A stretch of 64,000 bases of DNA. It comes from Marinobacter sediminum (lineage in GTDB: Bacteria > Pseudomonadota > Gammaproteobacteria > Pseudomonadales > Oleiphilaceae). This document shows positions 40,297 to 48,812 of this stretch, one piece after another (positions within the stretch are counted from its first letter, which is position 1; each line of letters begins with the position of its first letter). The position numbers and the translations under genes were made by a program. The notes beneath the pieces are model-generated. The model did no database searches. It worked only from the letters and a program-made list of their open reading frames with translations, and was not told the DNA's origin. Location: contig NZ_JAEMQH010000001.1 in the NCBI RefSeq assembly GCF_016820575.1, positions 1 to 64,000 of the forward strand. The letters are read 5' to 3'.

Positions 40297-40847
40297 TCTA
40301 TTTACTCCCCTAGCAGGGATGATCCAATTCAACTATTCCCCCTGTCGATATCACAGGCCCTGACCGCGAATCATCGCAACACCATCAAGAACTTGCCCTG
40401 TGCTTATACTCGCTTCTCAAAAGAGGCATAACATAGGCCAAAAAAGAACTAACACAGCAACTTCAACATGATAATCATCGGCGAAGGAACAGCCTCGCGT
40501 ATCAGTGTAAAAATCTTCGACACATCACGTTGGAATGGCATGGCAAAAGATTGAAATGCTCGTCACCAGAGACCATCAGAAAACGGAACGATAGCTCAGA
40601 TTCCGTCCGACAAAGCGCTGGCACCACCCTGGTTGAGCGGCTTTGGCACTGTTGGCAACGAATTTGTCCTCCCCTCCCTCGCTTAAATCCCTGTATTTTT
40701 TAGATTTAGTCCGACAATCTGGCAATTATGGTTGTGCAGACACAAACCTTTGTCAAAAAAGCCAACGCCCTCATCAGAAAAGCCTCATAAACTACCCCTG
40801 ATAATAAAAAAGGAATAACCGTGTTCCATGATTGGTCACGGCTCGAG
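40297..40847. other. Noncoding interval, about 550 bp, lower G+C
   Basis: Divergent spacer between the PEP-CTERM gene and the FadL-like gene. It is noticeably richer in A/T than its surroundings. I see no convincing reading frame, tRNA or terminator in it, and no sigma70 or sigma54 promoter that I would defend. It presumably holds the promoters of both flanking genes. Confidence 0.5.
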
Positions 40848-40860
40848 AACAAAAAACAAC
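40848..40860 (+). promoter_or_regulatory. A-rich Crc/Hfq-type motif before the FadL-like gene
   Basis: AACAAAAAACAAC lies nine bases before the Shine-Dalgarno GGAG (40869-40872). It is almost the 11-mer AACAAAAACAA repeated in the CrcZ-like RNA of this window, with one extra A. The position is ideal for translational repression by Hfq/Crc. Function is inferred. Confidence 0.5.
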
Positions 40861-40879
40861 GAAATAATGGAGTGTATCA

Positions 40880-42217
40880 ATGCCTTCCACCTCCCGATCT
40901 TCAGTACGGGCGATGTCTCTGGCCGTTGCGACGCTGTCCTCTGGCCTTTCCCTGTCTGCCGCTGCCAGCATGGGCAATCTCGGCACTACCTATGGTGTCA
41001 TGCCGGTCGACGTTGCGACGGCGCAATCCCTGTCCATGTTTAATGACCAGGTCTCGGCCACTTACTACAACCCGGCCTACCTCACCAAGGACGCCCGGGG
41101 TGAACTGACCACCGGCATCCTGCACGCCGAGCAGGAGTTGCGGTCGGCCAATCCGAACGCCAACAGCGACGTCCTTTCGAACTCACCCAGCCAGCACGTG
41201 CTGATTGGCATGAAGACCAACCTTGGCTCGCTGACCCGCTCCAAGCATCCGATCTACCTCGGTTTTATCGCCGGCGTCGAGAAGTACGGCAAGGAGATGC
41301 TGGCCTTCCGCTCGGAGACCACTGAAAGCGGACAGTTCCTGCAGTATGGCAAGGAGCCTCTGTTCCTGAACATTGGTGGCGCCACCCCAATCTGGCGGGG
41401 CATCTCCGCTGGAGCGTCGGTACGAATTACCCTGGAGGCTGCGGCTAACCTCGAGGCAGTCTCAACCCTGGGCGGTGAAACCAGCCGGGAACGGCTGGGC
41501 GTTAATGCGGAGCCGTCCCTGAAAACCATCCTCGGCACCAGCATGGACTTGGGGAGCACCTTCTGCCCCGACTCTGAGTGTTTCCTGGATGGCTGGGAAA
41601 CAGCTCTGACCTACCGCACCAAGTCGGCTGCGTCCACCGCCGTCGACTCCAACATCATCGTGACCCAGACCATTCCCGACCCGGGTCTAAGCCTGGCAGT
41701 CTCCACCATTGACTCATTCCAGCCGGAAACCATTGGCATCGGGGCTCAGTACCGGACGGAAAACTGGCGAGTCGGCGGCTCTATTGAGCAGCAGAACTGG
41801 TCTGAGCTCGAGGATGAATTCGCCTCTGACACCATCAAGGATCAGGAGTCTCAATCACCGGGCGATCGCATCCAGTTCGACGACATTCTTATCCCCCGCC
41901 TTGGTGCGGAATACCAGTTGAACAAGAACTTTGCAGTGCGGGCCGGCGTTGCCTACGAGGAATCGCCCCTCAAGACCACGCGCAACCCCGAGCTCAACTA
42001 CCTCGATACCGACAAGATCGTGCTCGGGCTGGGCCTGAGCGCCACCTACGATCGCACCCGGCTGCTCGCCTACCCGGTTCGACTCGATGTTGGCTATCAG
42101 TATCAGCAGCTTCAGGAGCGGGACTTCACCCTGGTGGATTACGACGGCAACGAGACCGACGTGACCGCCGACGGCGATGTTCATGTCATTAGCGGCTCCA
42201 TCACCCTGAAGTTCTGA
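40880..42217 (+). CDS. FadL/OmpP1-like outer-membrane protein, possible alkane or lipid uptake porin
   Basis: Predicted outer-membrane beta-barrel of 445 aa: signal peptide (about 1-30, ending SAAAS), NPAYLTK near the N-terminus as in FadL-type proteins, alternating beta-strands throughout, and a C-terminal aromatic residue (SITLKF). Directly followed by a large Ig-like lipoprotein gene. In Marinobacter hydrocarbonoclasticus a FadL-like OMP (AupA) forms an operon with a second envelope protein (AupB) for alkane uptake; this pair resembles that arrangement, but I cannot confirm orthology by sequence alone. Confidence 0.75.
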   Translation: MPSTSRSSVRAMSLAVATLSSGLSLSAAASMGNLGTTYGVMPVDVATAQSLSMFNDQVSATYYNPAYLTKDARGELTTGILHAEQELRSANPNANSDVLSNSPSQHVLIGMKTNLGSLTRSKHPIYLGFIAGVEKYGKEMLAFRSETTESGQFLQYGKEPLFLNIGGATPIWRGISAGASVRITLEAAANLEAVSTLGGETSRERLGVNAEPSLKTILGTSMDLGSTFCPDSECFLDGWETALTYRTKSAASTAVDSNIIVTQTIPDPGLSLAVSTIDSFQPETIGIGAQYRTENWRVGGSIEQQNWSELEDEFASDTIKDQESQSPGDRIQFDDILIPRLGAEYQLNKNFAVRAGVAYEESPLKTTRNPELNYLDTDKIVLGLGLSATYDRTRLLAYPVRLDVGYQYQQLQERDFTLVDYDGNETDVTADGDVHVISGSITLKF

Positions 42218-42277
42218 GCGCCTGACCTCTTCAGCCTCTGAATTCCTGAGCATCCAGCTTTGAGGAGAAGTTCTGCC

Positions 42278-45200
42278 ATGAAATACAACAAGACTCTGGC
42301 ACTGATACCCGCGCTTCTGCTCGCCGCCTGTGGCGGCGACGAACAGAGTGTGACCAAGACCACTCCGGGCTCGGTGGTCTACTCCTACCCGGCTGATGGC
42401 CAGACCGGCATCAGCCCGGCTGCAGACATTGTGGTCCGGTTTTCCCACGCTATTACCGATACCGAAGCCGACCTGAAGGACAAGATCCGTGTCACAGACG
42501 GCACCACCCTGGTGGATTTCACCGTCACCAAGGTGGATGGCGGACACAGTCTTAAACTGACGCCGGCAACGGCCCTGAGTACCGGAACCAACTACTCGGT
42601 AACATTCCAGGATCCGCTTCTGGCCGAGGAAGCCAGAACCATCAGCACACCCAACGCCCAGGGCGCTGAAGGCATTCAGTTTTCTACCCGTGGCGGTTTT
42701 ACCGGAATCGCCAGCCTGGACAACAGCGCCGGCGATTTTGCAGTAGCGGAGATGGTCCCGGCTCCGAATAGCGAATTCCAGCCGATGAACTTCTCCACTT
42801 TCCGGCTGACACTGACCCACCCGGTGCATCCGAACTGGCAGGCCATGGGCGGCCAGATCCTCCTGGAAGATTCAGCTGGTGAGCCCGTGCCCGCCACCGT
42901 GCTGGTGGATGGCCGCCGCATAACCGTCGACCCCTGCACCGTCGAAGCCCAGGAACTCTGCGGCACCAAGGACGATGCCCTTACCGCCGGCCAAAGCTAC
43001 ACGCTCCGGATACAGGCTCTGCCGAGCCACACCACCGGCGGAACCCTGGATTTCAGCAAGCAGTTTACCGCCCGCGAAACCGGCCCGACCGTAGTTCTGT
43101 TCCAGGAAGTGATTGACTCAGGCTTGCTCGCCGGCACAGGTGAATCCGGCGCCCGCAAATCCCGGCTCAACGGCCAGATTATCAATGGAGTCACCCTGAA
43201 CTCGGTCCTCCAGGGCGTTGCCGGGCCGTCCCAGCAAACTGGCGGGCTGTTCGCCGAACTGGCCTACGCGCCATCCTTTGACGCCGATGAACCCCTGCCC
43301 CTGCGTGTGCCGAAAGGCAGCGTGCTCACCAGCAGCAGCCTGGATGTAAAGATCAATGGCAGTGTGCCGGTGATCAACCCCAGAACCGGTCAGATGCAAA
43401 CCACCGGCGACATCAAGGTCACCATGCTCTCTGACGCCACCGGTTACCTGAGCCCGAACCCGTACACCGACGATCTCAATGCGCCACGTCACGTTAAGCT
43501 GTTTATGGATGTCTCCATGAACACCGAGGAAGCACAGCCCAATGCCTCCCTGTCCCAGGACCTGCTCGGGGTCGAATTGAGCGGCATTGCCATTGTGCAG
43601 GATGGAGTCCTCACCATTGATGCCATCGGCGTGGTCGAACCTGAGCTGCTGGGCCAGGAGTACACCGACTCCACCATCGCCTTCCGGATCGAGGCAGCCA
43701 CCGATGCCGACTCGGCACTCGATGCCGAAGAACTGTATGAACCCGACAGCACCATCCCACAGCTGGTCAGCTGGATGCCAGGCCCGACGGACGCCATTCC
43801 GGCCACCCGACAGTCAATGCAGCGACCCGGCGACCCGGTGATCCTTAATTTCGATGAACCGCTGGATGCCAGCACGATTCCCAAGGGCATCACCCTGATT
43901 GAGGGCGGCACACCGTTGGCCACTGACCAGCTCGAAACCAAGCTGGACGGTACCGCTGTGGTGATCAACCCCAAGGGTGGGCTCAAGCACGGCGTCGACT
44001 ACAGCGTTCAAATCGATTCCAGCCTGACTGACCTGGCCGGTAATAGTGCCACATCCCAAGCCCTCGCATTCCGCCTACCGGAACTCGGCGACGGCTCTGT
44101 GTTTACGGTATCTCCGATCGCCCTGACCACCTACCCGGGCTACCCCTGTGCCACCACCGGTGTCGATCTGAACGCAGGAAACCACGGTCAGTGTTTGGAC
44201 GACGCACCCAATGGTCCCCGCGGGGATACCCTGCCAGTCACCAGCCTGCCGGCTGACCGGCCCATTGTGGTGGTGTTCTCCCAATCGATGGATCTCGACT
44301 CGATCCGGGCCGGTGAAACCTTCCAGGTCGAGCAAGTGGCGGCTGACGGCAGCAGCCTAGGCGCCGTCAGCGGGCGGCTGGAGAAGAACAACCAGCGCAT
44401 TCGCTTCTTCCCTGATCAGCCCTGGGAATCCGGAGCTTTCTATCGCTATACCCTGGCGTCGTCCACCGCCAGGAATGACTGCGCCAACGCGATCTGCTCG
44501 GAATCTGGGAACCCGCTGCAAACGGATCTGCTGGTCGATCCCGGTGACGAACGCGATGAGCCGTCAAACGTCGACATCGGTGGTCCCGACCTGGCTATTT
44601 ACTTTGAAGGGGCGGACCCCGTTCAAACGGTATTCACCCCACTGCGTAATCTGCCCATCCGCGATGTGAACTCGAATTATGTCGTCGACTGCCCCACCCC
44701 GGGTGGCACCGCCTGTCTTGAGCCGTTCGATCATGAAAGCGATGGCAATGGCGGATACAAACCCTCCGCCAATTCCGCGGCATTGGCGGTACAAGGTCAA
44801 ACGGCGAAGGTTTTGGGCGCAAACGCTGGCGCCAGTGTCGGCTGCAACGACGGTGACGTGTGTCCGGAAGCCAAGTTCATCTACCAGACCTACGGCCTGA
44901 ACACCGAAGTCACCGGACCCGCAGTAGATGAGGACACCGGCAAACAGGGAGTCGGGGTTTTGCTGTACCCCACCATGCTCGCCACTACTTCAGCGACGGT
45001 GGTGCTCGACGGCTTGGGCGATCAGGTCACCGGCCCCCAGATCTTGCGCATGCGCTATACCAAAGACGATCCAACCTGCGAGGAGAACTGTGCCCGAAGC
45101 GGCCTCATTCCGGGCATTATTATCGAGGGCGACGATGGCCGGCCAGTATTCAAGACCACCGCCGAGCTAACCCTGGATGCGCCCAACCTGCAAGTGCCGC

Positions 45201-45547
45201 TGGAAGGCGTGCTGCAACACAACCTTTATGCCTACCCGTTCACGCTTGAGCTGGCTGGGCCGATTACCTTCTTTGATGACGGACGCATGCAGATCGAGCA
45301 GCGCAATACCAACGTGCCGGAAATCGAGGTACTGGTCACCACCGAGGATGCCATCACGAATGCGGTTATCGATTTCACCTCCTGTCTTGGTGGCCTGCTG
45401 ACCGGTAATACTGACGCCTGCGGCGCTCTTTTCGATCAGACCGCGAAATCCACCGGAGCCGTTCAGATCCCGCTGCAGATTCCGGAACAAGGGGTCTATC
45501 TCAACTTTATCTCCAACCCGGTAAAGGAAATTCCTGCCCAGCAGTAA
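42278..45547 (+). CDS. Large Ig-like (SbsA/Big_5) domain lipoprotein, partner of the FadL-like protein
   Basis: Envelope lipoprotein of 1089 aa. The signal peptide ends in the lipobox ALLLAACGGDE (cysteine about 19; no Asp at +2, so outer-membrane sorting by the Lol rule is possible). At least three SbsA-type Ig-like domains are readable, with the pattern P-x-D-G-Q-T-G-I-S-P...VRFSHAI (about 30-120), VILNFDEPLDASTIP (about 515-610) and IVVVFSQSMDLDSI (about 660-760). The remainder is beta-rich with several Cys pairs. It starts 60 bases after the FadL-like gene and ends at a strong terminator. Confidence 0.85.
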   Translation: MKYNKTLALIPALLLAACGGDEQSVTKTTPGSVVYSYPADGQTGISPAADIVVRFSHAITDTEADLKDKIRVTDGTTLVDFTVTKVDGGHSLKLTPATALSTGTNYSVTFQDPLLAEEARTISTPNAQGAEGIQFSTRGGFTGIASLDNSAGDFAVAEMVPAPNSEFQPMNFSTFRLTLTHPVHPNWQAMGGQILLEDSAGEPVPATVLVDGRRITVDPCTVEAQELCGTKDDALTAGQSYTLRIQALPSHTTGGTLDFSKQFTARETGPTVVLFQEVIDSGLLAGTGESGARKSRLNGQIINGVTLNSVLQGVAGPSQQTGGLFAELAYAPSFDADEPLPLRVPKGSVLTSSSLDVKINGSVPVINPRTGQMQTTGDIKVTMLSDATGYLSPNPYTDDLNAPRHVKLFMDVSMNTEEAQPNASLSQDLLGVELSGIAIVQDGVLTIDAIGVVEPELLGQEYTDSTIAFRIEAATDADSALDAEELYEPDSTIPQLVSWMPGPTDAIPATRQSMQRPGDPVILNFDEPLDASTIPKGITLIEGGTPLATDQLETKLDGTAVVINPKGGLKHGVDYSVQIDSSLTDLAGNSATSQALAFRLPELGDGSVFTVSPIALTTYPGYPCATTGVDLNAGNHGQCLDDAPNGPRGDTLPVTSLPADRPIVVVFSQSMDLDSIRAGETFQVEQVAADGSSLGAVSGRLEKNNQRIRFFPDQPWESGAFYRYTLASSTARNDCANAICSESGNPLQTDLLVDPGDERDEPSNVDIGGPDLAIYFEGADPVQTVFTPLRNLPIRDVNSNYVVDCPTPGGTACLEPFDHESDGNGGYKPSANSAALAVQGQTAKVLGANAGASVGCNDGDVCPEAKFIYQTYGLNTEVTGPAVDEDTGKQGVGVLLYPTMLATTSATVVLDGLGDQVTGPQILRMRYTKDDPTCEENCARSGLIPGIIIEGDDGRPVFKTTAELTLDAPNLQVPLEGVLQHNLYAYPFTLELAGPITFFDDGRMQIEQRNTNVPEIEVLVTTEDAITNAVIDFTSCLGGLLTGNTDACGALFDQTAKSTGAVQIPLQIPEQGVYLNFISNPVKEIPAQQ

Positions 45548-45568
45548 CTTCAGGCCTTTACCCTTTCA

Positions 45569-45595
45569 GGCCAGCCTTCGCGGCTGGCCTTTTTT
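45569..45595 (+). terminator. Terminator of the FadL-like/Ig-like operon
   Basis: Stem GGCCAGCC/GGCTGGCC with a five-base TTCGC loop followed by T6. Confidence 0.92.
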
Positions 45596-45702
45596 GTGGC
45601 CAATGCTGGCCGGGCGGCTTTTCCCATCCCCGGGCTTTCCTGCTAATCTCGATTCAACCCCAAGCACTACAACAACAAGATCCCGCCAAAAGAGAGCGCT
45701 CC

Positions 45703-47997
45703 ATGGACAACGCTACCCATTACCGCACCTGCCACCTGTGCGAGGCCATGTGCGGCGTCGCCATTGAAGTGACTGACGGAAAGATCAGCTCGATCAAGGG
45801 CGACGAAGACGACCCGTTGAGTCAGGGCTACATCTGCCCCAAGGCGGTGGCCTTGCAGGATCTCCACAACGATCCCGACCGGTTGCGCAAGCCCGTGCGC
45901 CGCACGGACACCGGCTGGCACGAAATGGAATGGGACGAAGCCTTCGACCTGGTAGCCCGGAAGCTACACCAGACCCGCTCCGAATTCGGCCGCAACAGCA
46001 TCGGCGTCTACCTGGGCAACCCCAATGTTCACAACCACGGCTCTCTGGTCGCTACCATGCCGTTCCTTCGCGCCATCGGCAGCCAAAACCGGTTCTCGGC
46101 CACGTCCAATGATCAGTTACCGCACATGCTGGCCAGTCTGGAAATGTTCGGGCACCAGATCCTGTTCCCGATTCCGGATATCGACCACACTGATCTATTG
46201 ATCTGCGTTGGCGCCAACCCCATGGCCTCCAATGGCAGCCTGATGACGGTCCCGGATTTCCGGGGGCGGATCAAGCGGCTGCATGAGCGCAGCGGCCGGC
46301 TTATCGTGATCGACCCACGACGCACCGAAACTGCCAAGTTGGCCGATGAATTCCATTTTATCCGGCCGGGCAGCGACGCCTTGTTGCTGATGGCCATGGT
46401 GAACACTCTGTTTGCCGAAGGCCTGGTCGAGCTGGGGCCGGCTGAACGTCTGGCCAAAGATGCTGACCTATTGCGCCTGGCGGCATTGGCGTTCACCCCG
46501 GAAGCGGTCAGCGACCACACCGGCATCACCGCCGAGGCCATCCGCCAGCTCACCCGCCAACTGGCCAGCACCCCAAAAGCCGCCCTGTATAGCCGGATGG
46601 GCACCAGCACCCAGCGCTTTGGTGGCCTGGCGACCTGGCTGACCTATTGCCTGAACATCCTCACCGGCAAACTCGACACACCCGGAGCCATGCTGTTTAC
46701 CCAGCCTGCCATTGACCTGGTGACTCTGGGCGCCCTGGCCGGGCAAAGTGGTCATTTCGGCACCCGCCACAGCCGGGTAAAAGGCCTGCCGGAGTTTGGC
46801 GGTGAGTACCCGGCCAGCACCATGGCCGATGAAATTCTAACCCCCGGCGAGGGCCAGGTCCGCGCATTCGTAACCGTGGCCGGCAACCCGGTGCTGTCCA
46901 GCCCCAACGGCACCCGGCTGGAAAAAGCCTTTTCCGGGCTCGATTTCATGGTGTCGGTGGATTACTACCTGAACGAGACCACGCGCCATGCCGATGTTAT
47001 CCTGCCGCCGACCGCGGCCCTGGAACGCAGCCACTACGATCTGATTTTCAGCATGTTCGCAGTACGGAACGTCGCAAAATACAGCGAGCCCCTGTTTGAC
47101 GCCGGCCCGGACAGCCGCCACGACTGGCAAATCCTGCTGGAGCTGGCGCACCGGCTCGAAAAACACCGGAACGGCGGCCGCCTGCCCTTGCGCTCGGAAC
47201 TGGGTTGGCGCACCTTCAAGCAGATCGGGCCGGACCCGATTCTGGACCTGTTGCTCCGATCCGGGCCCTATGGCACCGATGGTGGCCGTGTCCGCGGCCT
47301 GGTGCAGCCGGCGGTGGACCTGATTCTCGACATATTGCCCGAGCGCCATCCCGTGCGTGCGCTTACCAAACTCAGCCCGCTGAACCGCAACTGGCAGGCG
47401 TTGCCAAAGGGCTTGTCGCTGGCAGCACTGCGTGAGATTCCCAACGGCGTGGACCTGGGCCCGCTGCGACCGTCCCTGCCCGACCGGCTGTTTACCCGGG
47501 ACGGCATGATTCATCTTGCACCACGGCGCTACCTCAATGATATCGAGCGCCTGCACCGGTTCCTGCAGGAGCCGGTCAACACCGAGTTGCTGCTGATCGG
47601 GCGCCGCCATGTACGCAGCAACAACTCCTGGATGCATAACAGCCAGCGTCTGGTTAAAGGCAAGGACCGCTGCACACTGATGATTAATCCCAGGGACGCC
47701 ACCCGGTTGGGCCTGCTGGCAGGCAATTCGACGCAGATCAGCACGGACACCGGCACCATCGTTCTACCGGTGGAGATCACCGAAGATCTGATGCCCGGCG
47801 TGGTATCAATTCCCCACGGCTGGGGCCACGATCGCTCCGGCACCGGGCAAACAGTAGCCACTGAGCACGCCGGGGCCAGCATCAATGACGTGCTCAGCGA
47901 TGAGCAGATTGATCCGCTGGTGGGCACCTCCGTATTGAATGGTCAGGTCGTAACTGTCAAAGTCTGGCGGCCTGATCGGCAACGCAAACAAGCCTAA
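45703..47997 (+). CDS. Orphan molybdopterin oxidoreductase (DMSO reductase superfamily)
   Basis: Cytoplasmic-type molybdopterin enzyme of 764 aa, with no twin-arginine signal. The N-terminal [4Fe-4S] site uses C10, C13, C17 and C45, with the relay lysine in CPKA. The bis-MGD domains follow, ending in a C-terminal dinucleotide-binding domain (about 620-760). Where formate dehydrogenases carry Cys or Sec the sequence reads SATSNDQLPHM, so the metal ligand is not an obvious cysteine. No electron-transfer subunit or cofactor gene is adjacent. The substrate is unknown. Confidence 0.88.
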   Translation: MDNATHYRTCHLCEAMCGVAIEVTDGKISSIKGDEDDPLSQGYICPKAVALQDLHNDPDRLRKPVRRTDTGWHEMEWDEAFDLVARKLHQTRSEFGRNSIGVYLGNPNVHNHGSLVATMPFLRAIGSQNRFSATSNDQLPHMLASLEMFGHQILFPIPDIDHTDLLICVGANPMASNGSLMTVPDFRGRIKRLHERSGRLIVIDPRRTETAKLADEFHFIRPGSDALLLMAMVNTLFAEGLVELGPAERLAKDADLLRLAALAFTPEAVSDHTGITAEAIRQLTRQLASTPKAALYSRMGTSTQRFGGLATWLTYCLNILTGKLDTPGAMLFTQPAIDLVTLGALAGQSGHFGTRHSRVKGLPEFGGEYPASTMADEILTPGEGQVRAFVTVAGNPVLSSPNGTRLEKAFSGLDFMVSVDYYLNETTRHADVILPPTAALERSHYDLIFSMFAVRNVAKYSEPLFDAGPDSRHDWQILLELAHRLEKHRNGGRLPLRSELGWRTFKQIGPDPILDLLLRSGPYGTDGGRVRGLVQPAVDLILDILPERHPVRALTKLSPLNRNWQALPKGLSLAALREIPNGVDLGPLRPSLPDRLFTRDGMIHLAPRRYLNDIERLHRFLQEPVNTELLLIGRRHVRSNNSWMHNSQRLVKGKDRCTLMINPRDATRLGLLAGNSTQISTDTGTIVLPVEITEDLMPGVVSIPHGWGHDRSGTGQTVATEHAGASINDVLSDEQIDPLVGTSVLNGQVVTVKVWRPDRQRKQA

Positions 47998-48016
47998 CCC
48001 GGACGAGGAGACGAGA

Positions 48017-48481
48017 ATGCCCCAGTGGCTGCAATGGACCCTGATTATTGTCGGCGTGATTGCCATCGCCTTGCTGTTGGTATTTATCCGACGCCAGACC
48101 AATACCCTTTCTGAAGGCCGACGCCGCCAGGAAAAGGCCGAGGCGTTCAATCAGAAGCGACGCGAAGACATGATCTCCAGTATTCAGGTGATTGCCATGG
48201 CCGTGGAATCGGACCAGGTTGAGTATTCCGAGGCGTGTCTGCGCCTGAAGGGCTTGCTGGATCACGTGGCGCCAGAACTGCTGGAGCAGCCGCCGTTCTC
48301 CGTATTCCAGAACGTGTACGAAAAGCTGAAACACATGCCGACGCATCAGGCCCGGCAAGACACCGATACCCGCTTTGTGGAAAAGTTGGACAAGGAGCGG
48401 TTCGAGGTGGAAAAGGCTCATGCCGAAGAGATCAAGCGAGCCGCGACCGCCATTCGCCACCACCCGTTCGACGCCAGCTGA
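48017..48481 (+). CDS. DUF2489 membrane-anchored protein
   Basis: Unknown function, 154 aa. One N-terminal membrane helix (about 4-24, WTLIIVGVIAIALLLVFI) and a cytoplasmic helical domain with charged coiled-coil segments. It follows the molybdopterin gene by 19 bases with GGACGAGGAG upstream, so the two may be co-transcribed, but no functional link is known. Confidence 0.8.
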   Translation: MPQWLQWTLIIVGVIAIALLLVFIRRQTNTLSEGRRRQEKAEAFNQKRREDMISSIQVIAMAVESDQVEYSEACLRLKGLLDHVAPELLEQPPFSVFQNVYEKLKHMPTHQARQDTDTRFVEKLDKERFEVEKAHAEEIKRAATAIRHHPFDAS

Positions 48482-48812
48482 ACGCCAGGCCGACGCCCGA
48501 GCCGCACTCGCCAAACTTTGTAATTTTTTGTAAATTTCGAGCTGAGTGCGACCGGTTGTTTCGTCATCGAATCAACCGGTTAAGTGCCTCGAAAACTGTG
48601 CCCCCCCTTCTCAACTTACCCAAAACACCGCCGATGACTTTTCTTTTCGGCTGCTTTGACTAAATTGAAAACAAGGGCGCTGCCTTAATCTGCGACGGCA
48701 AGGGCTCTTTGTTGTTTTCTCCTGATAAGTTTGGACGACTCTGCAACAAGCGGGTGAGCTTGCCGGCCTTAGGGCCGGCTCTTTTTTGGCGGGGAAAAGG
48801 GAAGGCAGTAAC
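48482..48812. other. Structured noncoding interval of 330 bp
   Basis: Convergent spacer with no plausible gene. It holds an A/T-rich patch (48520-48540), a hairpin ACCGGTTG...CAACCGGT (48551-48580, with an inner TTCG/CGAA pair), and a terminator-like stem GCCGGCC...GGCCGGC followed by T6 (48758-48787). The spacing between the two hairpins would fit a small RNA on the plus strand, but I cannot identify a promoter for it. Confidence 0.45.
48758..48787 (+). terminator. Terminator-like hairpin
   Basis: GCCGGCC and GGCCGGC pair around a short TTA loop, followed by TCTTTTTT, 280 bases past the DUF2489 stop. Confidence 0.75.
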
